64,000 nucleotides of DNA, taken from Sinimarinibacterium arenosum. Its GTDB lineage: Bacteria > Pseudomonadota > Gammaproteobacteria > Nevskiales > Nevskiaceae. Location: assembly GCF_005047655.1 (NCBI RefSeq), contig NZ_SUKF01000010.1:62001-126000 (forward strand). The letters are read 5' to 3'. Positions 28,536-37,284 of this stretch are shown one piece after another. The number at the start of each line of letters is the position of its first letter. Positions within the stretch are counted from its first letter, which is position 1. The notes beneath the pieces are model-generated. The model searched no databases, had not been told where the DNA came from, and saw nothing but the letters and a program-made list of their open reading frames with translations. Position numbers and translations under genes: made by a program.

Positions 28536-30722
28536 ATGCGCGGATTGATTCTGGTCGGATTCGGAATGGCGGGCGTGGCTTGCTGCGGCTCAGCGACAGC
28601 ATTCGAGTTTGATTACGGCGATATCAGCGGCAGCCTGAAAACGCGAATTTCCTTGGGCGCATCGTGGCGCATCGAGAATCGCGATCCGCGCCTGATCGAC
28701 AAGAACAATCTTGACCCGACCCTCTGCGGCAGCGGTGTCAATGACGCCTGCCTCTCGTTCAACGAGAACGCCAGCCTGAATCAGAAGTTGGTCGACGCGC
28801 CAGGTTCGTTCTTTGCCCTCAACAAGGACGACGGCAATCTCAACTATGACCAGGGCGATATTGTCGCAGCAGTGTCCAAGGTGAGTTCGGAACTGACCAC
28901 CTCCTACGGTGACTGGACCTTCAAGGCCGGCGGCACGGTGTTCTTCGATCCCGTCAACTACGACTTCGACGAATTCCATCCAGACACCACCTATCAACCG
29001 CGCCGCACGCTGCGAAACGACACCGTCGAACACAATGTCGGCTACGACTACACGATCGGAAATCTGCTGGTCAGCGGCGTATTTTCTCTGTTCGATCACG
29101 AGTTCTCGGCTGCCGTCGGTTATCAGCACATCCGCTGGGGTGAATCGACCCTGATTGCGCTCAACAGCATCAGCGAACTCAACGCTCCGGACGCGCGTTA
29201 CCTGTATCAGCCGGGCACACAGATCGCAGCAGTATTCCGTACCACCCCCGCAGCCGTGTTGACCACGGCGCTGAACGACAGTGTCTCGATCGATCTGGTC
29301 TATCAACTCGCCTGGGATGGCGTTGTCGTTCCCAAGGGCGGCAGTTTCTTTGCACCGTTTGACGTCATCGGCCGCGACACCGCGCAGCTGACCCTGGGCC
29401 AGTTCCACGAAGACCCGGACGGACTGCAGCGGCTGCCCGGCATTGGCGCAGACATCTCCGACACTTCGGTGGCGGTTTCGGTATCACAGAAGGAGGGTGA
29501 ACCGCGCGATGACGGCCAGTTCGGCGGCAAGCTAACGTGGTACGCGGCCGACTTCAACGGCGGCACTGAATTCAGTTTCTATGCGCTGAATTACCACAGC
29601 CGCCTGCCGTATCTGAGCATGTATGCCGCAGACCACACCTGTATCCAGGACAGCACCACCGATGTGCTGAAGGCCACGGCCGACTGCGACGGCATGAAAC
29701 TGACTCCGAACGGCCTCGAACCTGCACCGATCGACAGCTCCCGGATCTTCCTCGACTACCCCGAGGACATCCAGATGTACGGCATCAGCTTCAACACCAC
29801 GGTCGGCAAGTGGTCGCTCGCCGGCGAGGTGTCGTATCGCCCTAATCTGCCGGTACAGATCCAGATCACCGATGTTGTCTTCACTGCATTGCAGCCGGCT
29901 CTACCGGCCAATGACATTGTGCTGGGACTGGGTTCGGTATCGCAGCTGACACTGGACGGCCTGATCTCGCTGGGACTGGAACCGGGCACTGCATTGGCGG
30001 TCCTGACGTCGCCGTCGACGCTTAACCTGCTGGGCCAGATCGCCGCCAACGCCGGCAGCGATTTTGCGCTGCCCGCTCGTGATCATGCAGTCCCAAGCTA
30101 TCTGAAGGACTACCGCGGCTGGGACACGGTGCAAGCCAACCAGCTGATTCGAGGCTATGAACGCCTGCAAGTGATGCAGATGGACATGACCGGCATCCGC
30201 ATCTTCGGCAACAGCGAGAACCCGATCGGCGCAGATCAGGTCACGCTGATCACCGAGGCCGGCTTTACCTGGGCCATGGACATGCCGGATCGCAGCAAGT
30301 TGCAGTTCGAAGGCGGCGACTACAACAACACGCACGCCAGCCCCGGCGCCGACGGCAGCGGCGGCTTGCCCGCCGATGGCTCGCCGGCAACCATGCGCCT
30401 GAACCCGAAGCAGCAGACCAGCGGCTTTGCCGACGACTTCGCCGGCGGCTATCGCATCATCGTCCGCGCCGAATACAACAACCTGTTGTTCGGCTGGACC
30501 TACAAACCGCAGATCGTCTGGTCGCACGACGTCTACGGCATTGCGATCAGTCCGTCGCAGAACTTCATCGAGGGCACGATGCTTTATCAGCTCGCCACCG
30601 ATGTCGAAATCACCAACAAGCTCGGCGCTCAGGTGTTCTACCAGGGCTGGGCCGGCGGCGGAACCGTCAACGGCTACAAGGACAAGGACTTCGCAGGATT
30701 TGCGGTGTCGTACACGTTCTGA
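28536..30722 (+). CDS. DUF1302 outer-membrane beta-barrel protein
   Basis: 728 aa. A signal peptide (about 1-24) leads to a mature start FEFDYGDISGSLKTRISLGASWR, which is typical of DUF1302. The rest alternates short amphipathic strands with Gly/Asp/Asn loops, and the C-terminus ends FAGFAVSYTF, the aromatic beta-signal of outer-membrane barrels. The family has no proven function but regularly neighbours DUF1329 and RND proteins. Likely role: the outer-membrane pore or lipid contact of the envelope system. The longer frame from 28410 is rejected because TCGGGGGAGA lies 3 bp before ATG 28536. Confidence 0.88.
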   Translation: MRGLILVGFGMAGVACCGSATAFEFDYGDISGSLKTRISLGASWRIENRDPRLIDKNNLDPTLCGSGVNDACLSFNENASLNQKLVDAPGSFFALNKDDGNLNYDQGDIVAAVSKVSSELTTSYGDWTFKAGGTVFFDPVNYDFDEFHPDTTYQPRRTLRNDTVEHNVGYDYTIGNLLVSGVFSLFDHEFSAAVGYQHIRWGESTLIALNSISELNAPDARYLYQPGTQIAAVFRTTPAAVLTTALNDSVSIDLVYQLAWDGVVVPKGGSFFAPFDVIGRDTAQLTLGQFHEDPDGLQRLPGIGADISDTSVAVSVSQKEGEPRDDGQFGGKLTWYAADFNGGTEFSFYALNYHSRLPYLSMYAADHTCIQDSTTDVLKATADCDGMKLTPNGLEPAPIDSSRIFLDYPEDIQMYGISFNTTVGKWSLAGEVSYRPNLPVQIQITDVVFTALQPALPANDIVLGLGSVSQLTLDGLISLGLEPGTALAVLTSPSTLNLLGQIAANAGSDFALPARDHAVPSYLKDYRGWDTVQANQLIRGYERLQVMQMDMTGIRIFGNSENPIGADQVTLITEAGFTWAMDMPDRSKLQFEGGDYNNTHASPGADGSGGLPADGSPATMRLNPKQQTSGFADDFAGGYRIIVRAEYNNLLFGWTYKPQIVWSHDVYGIAISPSQNFIEGTMLYQLATDVEITNKLGAQVFYQGWAGGGTVNGYKDKDFAGFAVSYTF

Positions 30723-30799
30723 GCAAGCGATACCGGGAACAGCAAGACAATCAAACGGCCACGGTCGCGCGATAACGGGTTTGGCAAGGAGAGAGGCGC

Positions 30800-32350
30800 A
30801 TGATTCAAAAAAGACATTGGTGGATACCGCTGATTGCGGCTGCGGCACTGGGTTCGACTTCGGGCGCGTTCGCCAAAGCGTCGGCTGACGAAGCCGCACG
30901 CCTCGGCAAGGATCTGACGCCGGTCGGTGCGACCCGCGCCGGTAATGCCGATGGCAGCATTCCGGAGTGGATCGGCGGCAAATATTTCGACGACACCATC
31001 CGCAAGCAGACTCCGGCCAGTCTCGAAGCACTGCGCCAGCAATTCGAGGACGTGCGCACCAAGAGCCCGCAGGACTTCGACGCGTTGCTGAAGTATCTCG
31101 ATAATTTCAAGATCGAAGACTATCCAGCGATCTCCAAGCAGATCGACGCGATCATCGCCAAGCTGCCCGCGGACCAGCAGGCCCTGGCCAAGAAGCAGCG
31201 CGAGCAGATCGGTGGCGGCGGCAAGTACGAGGCCCCGCAGTTCATCATCACCAAGGACACGATGGCGAAGTACGCCGAGCACCTGACCGAAGGTCAGAAG
31301 GCGATGTTCGCCAAGTACCCCGACTACCGGATGATCGTGTATCCGTCACTGCGCACGGCCTACTTCCCGACGGAAGTTGAGCAGGCCACGATCAAGAATG
31401 CGACAACAGCCTCACTCAAGGGCACTGACGAGGTCGAAGGTGCTGTGCTCGGCTTCCCGTTCCCGATTCCGAAGAGTGGCGCTGAAGTGTTGTGGAACCA
31501 CAAAATGCGCTTTCGCGGCAGCGCCGTGCGACGCTACAACAATCAGGCGATTGTCAAACTCGATGGCAGCTACAAGATCAGCAAGCTGGTCGAGGATGTG
31601 AAGTTCAAGTACGCCAACCTGCAGGAAGCCAATCCGGGCACCAAGATCCTGCTGTATTACCTCTCGGAAGTGCTCTCGCCGCCGCGTGTTGCCGGACAGC
31701 TGATCCTGGTGCATGAGACTTCGGGAGCCGAAGGTAGCGGCCGCGATGCCTGGATCTATAACCCGGGTCTGGGTCGCGTCAATCGCGCACCTGACGTCGG
31801 CTACGACAACCCGTACATCGGCACCGACGGCGAGCAGTTCAATGATCAGGTCGACCTGTTCAATGGCGCACTCGATCGCTACGACTGGAAGCTGGTCGGC
31901 AAGAAGGACATGTACATCCCGTACAACTCCTTCCTGATCAACGCGCCGTTGATCAAGTACAAGGACATTATCCGTCCGGGTCATATCAACCAGAACCTCG
32001 CGCGTTACGAGATGCATCGCGTCTGGATCGTCGAGGCTACGCTGCGCCAGGGCCTGCGCCATCAGTTCAAAAAGCGCCGCTTCTATGTGGATGAAGACAG
32101 CTGGGCCATCGCCGCGGTGGACTGCTACGACAACCGCGACCAGCTGTGGAAGGTCCAGGAAGGCCAGTTGATCACGGTGCCGTTCGTGCCGACAGTGACT
32201 GCGATCCCCGAAATCATCTATGACCTGCAAAGCGGGCGTTATTTCGTCACTGCCCTGCAGAACGAGGACAAGATCAGCGACTTCAAGATCGACTTCAACG
32301 ATCGCGATTTCGCGCCCAATGGTCTGGCCCGCAAGGCTCAAAGCAAATAA
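30800..32350 (+). CDS. DUF1329 periplasmic protein
   Basis: 516 aa. Signal peptide residues 1 to about 27 (cut near GAFAKA). DUF1329 marks are the mature start DEAARLGKDLTPVGATRAGNADGSIPEW, which is the most conserved part of the family, and the YTSNTx-like central strands. The fold has been compared with lipoprotein carriers of the LolB kind, so binding of a lipid-like ligand is plausible. It follows the DUF1302 gene by 77 bp and precedes the YCF48-like gene by 30 bp. AAGGAGAG lies before the ATG. Family sure, function inferred from context. Confidence 0.9.
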   Translation: MIQKRHWWIPLIAAAALGSTSGAFAKASADEAARLGKDLTPVGATRAGNADGSIPEWIGGKYFDDTIRKQTPASLEALRQQFEDVRTKSPQDFDALLKYLDNFKIEDYPAISKQIDAIIAKLPADQQALAKKQREQIGGGGKYEAPQFIITKDTMAKYAEHLTEGQKAMFAKYPDYRMIVYPSLRTAYFPTEVEQATIKNATTASLKGTDEVEGAVLGFPFPIPKSGAEVLWNHKMRFRGSAVRRYNNQAIVKLDGSYKISKLVEDVKFKYANLQEANPGTKILLYYLSEVLSPPRVAGQLILVHETSGAEGSGRDAWIYNPGLGRVNRAPDVGYDNPYIGTDGEQFNDQVDLFNGALDRYDWKLVGKKDMYIPYNSFLINAPLIKYKDIIRPGHINQNLARYEMHRVWIVEATLRQGLRHQFKKRRFYVDEDSWAIAAVDCYDNRDQLWKVQEGQLITVPFVPTVTAIPEIIYDLQSGRYFVTALQNEDKISDFKIDFNDRDFAPNGLARKAQSK

Positions 32351-32365
32351 CGCGTCTGCCGTATC

Positions 32366-32375
32366 TCGGGGGAGA
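32366..32375 (+). promoter_or_regulatory. Shared leader decamer before YCF48-like gene
   Basis: TCGGGGGAGA lies 5 nt before ATG 32381. It is identical to the decamers before the genes at 28536 and 33516 and acts at least as a strong ribosome-binding site. Confidence 0.6.
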
Positions 32376-32380
32376 AGACG

Positions 32381-33490
32381 ATGACTCAGAAGCACGAACG
32401 CAGCCGCGTCTGCCGTATTGGCGCGGCTACGCTAGGGGTCGTGAGCGTTCTGTTTGGAACGCTGGTGTGGGCTCAGGACGATGAGGTCGGGATCGACACG
32501 ACACTGGAGCCGCGCCCGGCGGTAATCGCGCCACGCTCGGAGTCATCGCTGCTGCTGGACATCACACGCGCCGGCGACCACTACGTGGTCGTCGGTCAGC
32601 GCGGAAATATCCTGCTGTCCGCCGATGGCACACAGTGGAAGCAGGTTCCTGTTCCCAACGACGCAACCCTAACCCGCGTTCGCTTCGTCGACGCGAATAC
32701 CGGCTGGGCCATCGGCTACGACGGCACGGTACTCGGCACCACTGACGGCGGCGAGCACTGGACCCTGCTGCAGCACGACGCCGCCTGGGGCAAGCCCTAC
32801 TACGACATCCATTTCTTCGACGCCAGCACCGGCCTGCTCGCAGGCGCCAACGGCGTGCTCAAGCGCAGCAGCGACGGCGGCATGTCCTGGCAGGACATCG
32901 ATACCGACGCCCTGGAAGACGGCCCCAATCTGTACAACCTGATCACGCTCGGCGACGGCAGCCTCCTGCTGGCTGGCGAACGTGGATTCCTTGCACTTTC
33001 AGGTGACCGCGGAGAGACCTGGCAGCGTCTGAAGTCGCCTTACACCGGCTCGTTCTTCGGCGCACTGCCGATCAACCCGTCGGGGGCCGTGATCTTCGGT
33101 CTGCGCGGCAACGCGTTCTACGCAGCAGATCTGGCACAAGCGGCGATCCTGACGCCGGAGGACGTCGAGGCGATGCGCGAGGCCGCGTTTGATCCCGAGG
33201 CCGCCACCGGTGCCGCCAACCCGGTCAGTACCGTCGCTGGCTGGACCGAACTGGCCAGCGATTCATTCGAGAGTTTGTTCGGCGGCACGCTCACAGCGGA
33301 CGGCACCGTGCTGCTGTTCGGCATGAACGGACACGTCATGCAGGCCGATCTGACGCAGGCCAAGCTGTCGCGCCTGCCGCTGGATGCAAACGCCAATACC
33401 GACATCAATATGAATGCCGGCCTCGTCGCCGGAGACAGCCTGATCGTCGTCGGCACGTCCGGCGTCCAGCGCCTGCACTGGTCGCACTGA
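32381..33490 (+). CDS. YCF48-like beta-propeller periplasmic protein
   Basis: 369 aa with a signal peptide (basic start, hydrophobic core, cut near VWAQ). Propeller blades show the YCF48/BNR rhythm of a Gly-Xaa-Gly turn and an (S/T)xDGGxxW box: GYDGTVLGTTDGGEHW, GANGVLKRSSDGGMSW and GERGFLALSGDRGETW. In photosystem II the YCF48 fold acts as an assembly factor; in this operon type it sits next to an RND permease and probably serves as its periplasmic partner or scaffold. The gene lies 30 bp after the DUF1329 gene and 25 bp before the permease. Confidence 0.85.
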   Translation: MTQKHERSRVCRIGAATLGVVSVLFGTLVWAQDDEVGIDTTLEPRPAVIAPRSESSLLLDITRAGDHYVVVGQRGNILLSADGTQWKQVPVPNDATLTRVRFVDANTGWAIGYDGTVLGTTDGGEHWTLLQHDAAWGKPYYDIHFFDASTGLLAGANGVLKRSSDGGMSWQDIDTDALEDGPNLYNLITLGDGSLLLAGERGFLALSGDRGETWQRLKSPYTGSFFGALPINPSGAVIFGLRGNAFYAADLAQAAILTPEDVEAMREAAFDPEAATGAANPVSTVAGWTELASDSFESLFGGTLTADGTVLLFGMNGHVMQADLTQAKLSRLPLDANANTDINMNAGLVAGDSLIVVGTSGVQRLHWSH

Positions 33491-33499
33491 CCACCTATT

Positions 33500-33509
33500 T
33501 CGGGGGAGA
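33500..33509 (+). promoter_or_regulatory. Shared leader decamer before RND permease gene
   Basis: TCGGGGGAGA lies 6 nt before ATG 33516, the third identical copy inside this operon. Confidence 0.6.
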
Positions 33510-33515
33510 TACGTC

Positions 33516-36095
33516 ATGGCAGGAGCCGCTATCAGCGGGCCGATTACCGACCGCATTCTGCGTGTGGTGGAGCCGATCATCTACGGCCGCCGTCACATCA
33601 CGCACATCATTCTGATTCTGCTAACCGCGTTCTTCGCATTCCAGACCACGCGCCTGCAACCGGATGCCGGCTGGCTCAAGTCGGTGCCGCTGAATCATCC
33701 TTACATGCAGAAGTTTCGCGAGTACTACCGAGACTTCGGCGGCGCCAACAGCGTGCTGTTCGCGCTGATCCAGAAGGACGGCGACATCTACAACGAACAC
33801 TTCATGGACCAGCTGCAGCAGGCAACCGATGACGTGTTCTTCACCCCCGGCGTGGACCGTGCGCGCGTGATGTCGCTGTTCACGCCCAACGTCAACTATG
33901 TCGAGAACGTCGAGGGAGGCCTCGCCGGCGCGACGGTGATTCCACCGGACTACAAACCGACACCTGAGGTGCTCGAAAAAGTCCGCTCCAATGTCGCCAA
34001 GGCGCAGGTCATCGGTCGCCTGGTCACCAACGATCAGCGCGGCGCGATGATCATGGCCGAGCTGCTGGAAGTTGATCCGCGTACCGGCGAGAAGCTCGAC
34101 TACCGCGAAGTCGGCGGCTATCTCGAGAAGCTGCGCGCGAAGTACGAGAAGGACGGCATCACGGTCCACATCATCGGCTTCGCCAAGATCGTCGATGACA
34201 TGACCAACGCGTCGCTCGAAGTCGCCGGCTTCTTCGGGCTGACATTGATCATCACCGGTCTGCTGCTGTGGGCCTACTGCGGCTCATGGAAGCTGGGCAT
34301 CATTCCGCTGGGCTCCTCCATCGTCGCCGTGATCTGGGAGATGGGTCTGCTGCGCTCGTTCGGCTATGGCCTGGATCCGTTCGCGATCCTGGTGCCGTTT
34401 CTGATCCTCGCGGTCTCGGTCAGTCACGGCGTTCAGTACGTCAATTCCTGGGTCGACGAAGTCCACGCCGGTCGCAACAGCTACGACGCCTCGCTGGAAA
34501 CCTTCCGCCGTCTGGCGATTGCCGGCACCATCGCTCTGGCCACCGATGTGGCCGGCTTTGCGACGATCTACCTGATCGAAATCCAGATCATCCGCGAGAT
34601 GTCGATCAATGCCGTGCTCGGCGGCCTTGCGATCATCATCGCCAACAAGATGTTCGTGCCGATCTGGCTGACGATGATCCGGCTCAAGGATGTCAACGCC
34701 TTCATCGAGCGCCAGAACAAACGCGACGCCGTGCTCGACAAACTCTGGTGGCGCATGTCGGGCGTAACGCGCACACCGGTTGCCGCGACCGTGCTGATCA
34801 TCTGTGCGGTCATTGCCGGTTGGGCGTTTTGGGCCAAGGAGGACCTGAAGATCGGCGATGCGCTCAAGGGCGTCCCCGAACTGCGCCCCGATTCGCGCTT
34901 CAATCAGGACTTCAACGCGATCACCGACAATTTCCAGATCGCGGTCGACATCTTCAAGGTCATCGCCGAAAGCAAGCCCAACGGCTGCATCGACTACCAG
35001 CTGATGAACCAGATCGACCGTTTCACCTGGCAGATGGAAAACACCGCAGGCGTGCAGTCGACGCTGTCGCTGCAGACCTTCGCCAAGCTGGTCTACCAGG
35101 GTCTGTCCGAAGGCCGCCTCAATGCGCTGGTGCTGCCGCGCAATCACTTCGCATTGGCACAGGCTACCGCGCTGGTCCCTACCAGTACGGGCCTGCTCAA
35201 CGATGACTGTGATGCCCTGGCGGTCTACATGTTCACCAAGGACCATCGCGCCGAAACGATCAGCCACATCGTCGACGAGGTGAAGAAATTCAACGCGGAG
35301 AACCGCGCGGACTTCTTCGCACGCGCGACCGATGTGACGCCGGAATACTGCGACACCAAGTACGACACGTTCCAGCAACTCAAACGCGCCAATGCCGAGG
35401 TGTTTGCGTTGGCCGAAGACAGCGCACAGGACCCGGAGAAACTGCGGCAGGCTCAGGAGCAGCGTAACGCGCTGCAGTCCAAGTACGACGAGATGAGCCA
35501 CGATTGCCCGGTCAACTTCGCGCTCGCCACCGGCAATGTCGGTGTCATGGCGGCAACCAACGAAGTGGTCAAGGCCGAGGAAGGCCAGATCGTGCTTTGG
35601 GTCTACGCCGTGATCCTGGTCCTGTTGTGGCTGTCGTTCCGCAACTGGCGCGCCATCGTCTGCGTCGTCCTGCCGCTGGCCCTGGTCTCGGAACTGGGTT
35701 ACGGCGTGATGGCCACGCTCGACATCGGAATGAAAGTCGCCACCCTCCCCGTGCTGGCACTGGCGGTCGGTATCGGCGTCGATTACGGCATCTACGTCTA
35801 CGGCGTCATGGCCGGCGCGCTCGATGAGGGCAAGCCCCTGCGTCAGGCCTATTACGAAACGCTGCGCGGGACCGGCAAGGCGGTCATCTTTACGGGCCTG
35901 ACTCTGGGCGCCTCGGTCCTGACCTGGCTGATGTCTGAACTGCAATTCCAGATCGACATGGGCAAGCTGCTGCTGTTCATGTTCACTGCCAACATGCTGG
36001 GCGCGATCTTCGTGCTGCCGTCCATCGCAGCGTTCCTGCATCGGACCCCGGAAGCCGGCGAAAGTCATCTGGCCCATATCCGCCCGGAACCCTGA
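33516..36095 (+). CDS. RND/MMPL-family permease
   Basis: 859 aa. Layout: one membrane helix near residues 25-42, a large periplasmic loop to about 230, five helices to about 390, one helix near 420, a second periplasmic loop to about 695, then the last five helices. GIGVDYGIYV near 755 is the family helix with the proton-relay Asp; AVSVSHGVQYV is the equivalent in the first half. The pattern is that of MMPL/HpnN-type exporters of hydrophobic compounds rather than multidrug AcrB pumps, and no membrane-fusion protein is encoded here. It is the last gene of the operon, followed by a terminator. Confidence 0.92.
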   Translation: MAGAAISGPITDRILRVVEPIIYGRRHITHIILILLTAFFAFQTTRLQPDAGWLKSVPLNHPYMQKFREYYRDFGGANSVLFALIQKDGDIYNEHFMDQLQQATDDVFFTPGVDRARVMSLFTPNVNYVENVEGGLAGATVIPPDYKPTPEVLEKVRSNVAKAQVIGRLVTNDQRGAMIMAELLEVDPRTGEKLDYREVGGYLEKLRAKYEKDGITVHIIGFAKIVDDMTNASLEVAGFFGLTLIITGLLLWAYCGSWKLGIIPLGSSIVAVIWEMGLLRSFGYGLDPFAILVPFLILAVSVSHGVQYVNSWVDEVHAGRNSYDASLETFRRLAIAGTIALATDVAGFATIYLIEIQIIREMSINAVLGGLAIIIANKMFVPIWLTMIRLKDVNAFIERQNKRDAVLDKLWWRMSGVTRTPVAATVLIICAVIAGWAFWAKEDLKIGDALKGVPELRPDSRFNQDFNAITDNFQIAVDIFKVIAESKPNGCIDYQLMNQIDRFTWQMENTAGVQSTLSLQTFAKLVYQGLSEGRLNALVLPRNHFALAQATALVPTSTGLLNDDCDALAVYMFTKDHRAETISHIVDEVKKFNAENRADFFARATDVTPEYCDTKYDTFQQLKRANAEVFALAEDSAQDPEKLRQAQEQRNALQSKYDEMSHDCPVNFALATGNVGVMAATNEVVKAEEGQIVLWVYAVILVLLWLSFRNWRAIVCVVLPLALVSELGYGVMATLDIGMKVATLPVLALAVGIGVDYGIYVYGVMAGALDEGKPLRQAYYETLRGTGKAVIFTGLTLGASVLTWLMSELQFQIDMGKLLLFMFTANMLGAIFVLPSIAAFLHRTPEAGESHLAHIRPEP

Positions 36096-36124
36096 TCAGC
36101 GATTCAGCCGGTTGAATCCCTTTC

Positions 36125-36152
36125 AATGCGGGGCGAAAGCCCCGCATTTTTT
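36125..36152 (+). terminator. Intrinsic terminator of the DUF1302-RND operon
   Basis: AATGCGGGGC-GAAA-GCCCCGCATT forms a perfect 10-bp stem with a GAAA tetraloop, followed by a T-run (TTTTTTC). It lies 30 bp beyond the permease stop and is a textbook rho-independent terminator. Confidence 0.93.
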
Positions 36153-36234
36153 CTTGCTTGCATGTTCGTGAAGCCGGACACCCTCGTGCATTCAGGCAAA
36201 GGCATCAGCGGGAGCGCCCGAGCGCTGCGCGCGA

Positions 36235-37110
36235 CTAGGCTTTCTTGCGTCCGCGGACGCGGCTGGCGTCAACCTTTTCCGGCTTCACCGTCGAGCGTTG
36301 TGACAACTGATCGAGCACTGCAGCCAAACGATCGCCCATGTGCGCCGTGGCAGCGATCTCCATCGCCCGCGCCACTTCAGAGAGCACGGCCATCTCTACC
36401 AGCGGCCGCAGCCGCCAGATGATGTCGCCGAGGCGCGCGACTTCTTCAGACGGCGGCAGGCCTTTGCCGTAACGATCGAACAAATACTTCTCGACCAGCT
36501 GCACCATGCGCTCGGAAGCCAGCTCCACGTTCGCCCGCAGGTGGCTGACGACATCCAGCATCTCGTCCAGCGGAATACCTGCCTTCACCAGTTCGGCACC
36601 GGCCTGGATCATGCGAGGACTCGGCGCACGGAAACGCGCGCCCTCGGGCACCAGGATTTTCAGATCGGAGGCCTTGACCAGCCAGCGCACATCGAAGCTG
36701 CCGCCGAACATTTTTACCAGCTCGGTCAGCGAAAACTGCTTCGGGACCTCGTCGGTCCAGGGACTGGATACCGCCGACTCGAGTCCGAACACACCGGCCA
36801 GATCGGACCCACGCTCCCACGCCTCCAGCAGTTCACCGATGCTGCTCAAGGTAAATCCGCGCGCCAGCAGCTGGCCAATGATGCGCAGCCGCGAAAGATG
36901 CGCCTCACCGTATACCGCAATGCGACCGCGGCGCTCCGGCGGCGGAATCAGGCCGCGATCCTGGTACGCGCGCACATTGCGCACCGACGTGCGTGCTGTT
37001 CGTGCCAGCTCCTCGATGCTGAACTCGATACTGCGCCGCGGATCTTCAACCGCGGCGTCCGGCTCTGCACGAGCCTTGACGGAGGCTTTTGATTTTCTTG
37101 GACTTGCCAT
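36235..37110 (-). CDS. MerR-family transcriptional regulator
   Basis: 291 aa. After a basic tail, residues about 29-95 contain the MerR winged helix (SIEELARTARTSVRNVRAYQDRGLIPPPERRG then AVYGEAHLSRLRII). The region beyond is much longer than in metal-sensing MerR proteins and is helical, with no Cys-rich metal site, so an organic or lipid effector is more likely. It diverges from the PF10118 gene at 37285; the 174-bp gap holds short direct and inverted repeats around a TTGACA element, a natural site for regulating that gene. Confidence 0.88.
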   Translation of the reverse strand: MASPRKSKASVKARAEPDAAVEDPRRSIEFSIEELARTARTSVRNVRAYQDRGLIPPPERRGRIAVYGEAHLSRLRIIGQLLARGFTLSSIGELLEAWERGSDLAGVFGLESAVSSPWTDEVPKQFSLTELVKMFGGSFDVRWLVKASDLKILVPEGARFRAPSPRMIQAGAELVKAGIPLDEMLDVVSHLRANVELASERMVQLVEKYLFDRYGKGLPPSEEVARLGDIIWRLRPLVEMAVLSEVARAMEIAATAHMGDRLAAVLDQLSQRSTVKPEKVDASRVRGRKKA

Positions 37111-37223
37111 GCCGCGATGATAGCCCGAGCGCCACCCGCTTGGCGAAACGTGTCAGTCAGCAGTGCAGCGCAACGCCTATTTGTTGCGCGACGACAGCCA
37201 AGGGAAATCAATACTTCCAAGAA

Positions 37224-37267
37224 TTGACAAAGATCGACCATATTGCCATTGTTCAATGACATTGTTC
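37224..37267. promoter_or_regulatory. Candidate MerR operator/promoter region
   Basis: TTGACA at 37224-37229 resembles a -35 element for the plus-strand gene. CATTGTTC is repeated at 37247-37254 and 37260-37267, and ATTG-TT-CAAT (37248-37257) is a short inverted repeat. The site lies 20-60 bp before the start at 37285 and between two divergent genes. Confidence 0.4.
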
Positions 37268-37284
37268 CATCAACGGAAACACAC

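Noticed and set aside
34284-36077. 597-codon open frame opposite the RND permease
   Set aside because: Antisense to a strongly supported membrane protein; composition (His/Asp/Gln/Arg rich) is that of a reverse-strand artefact.
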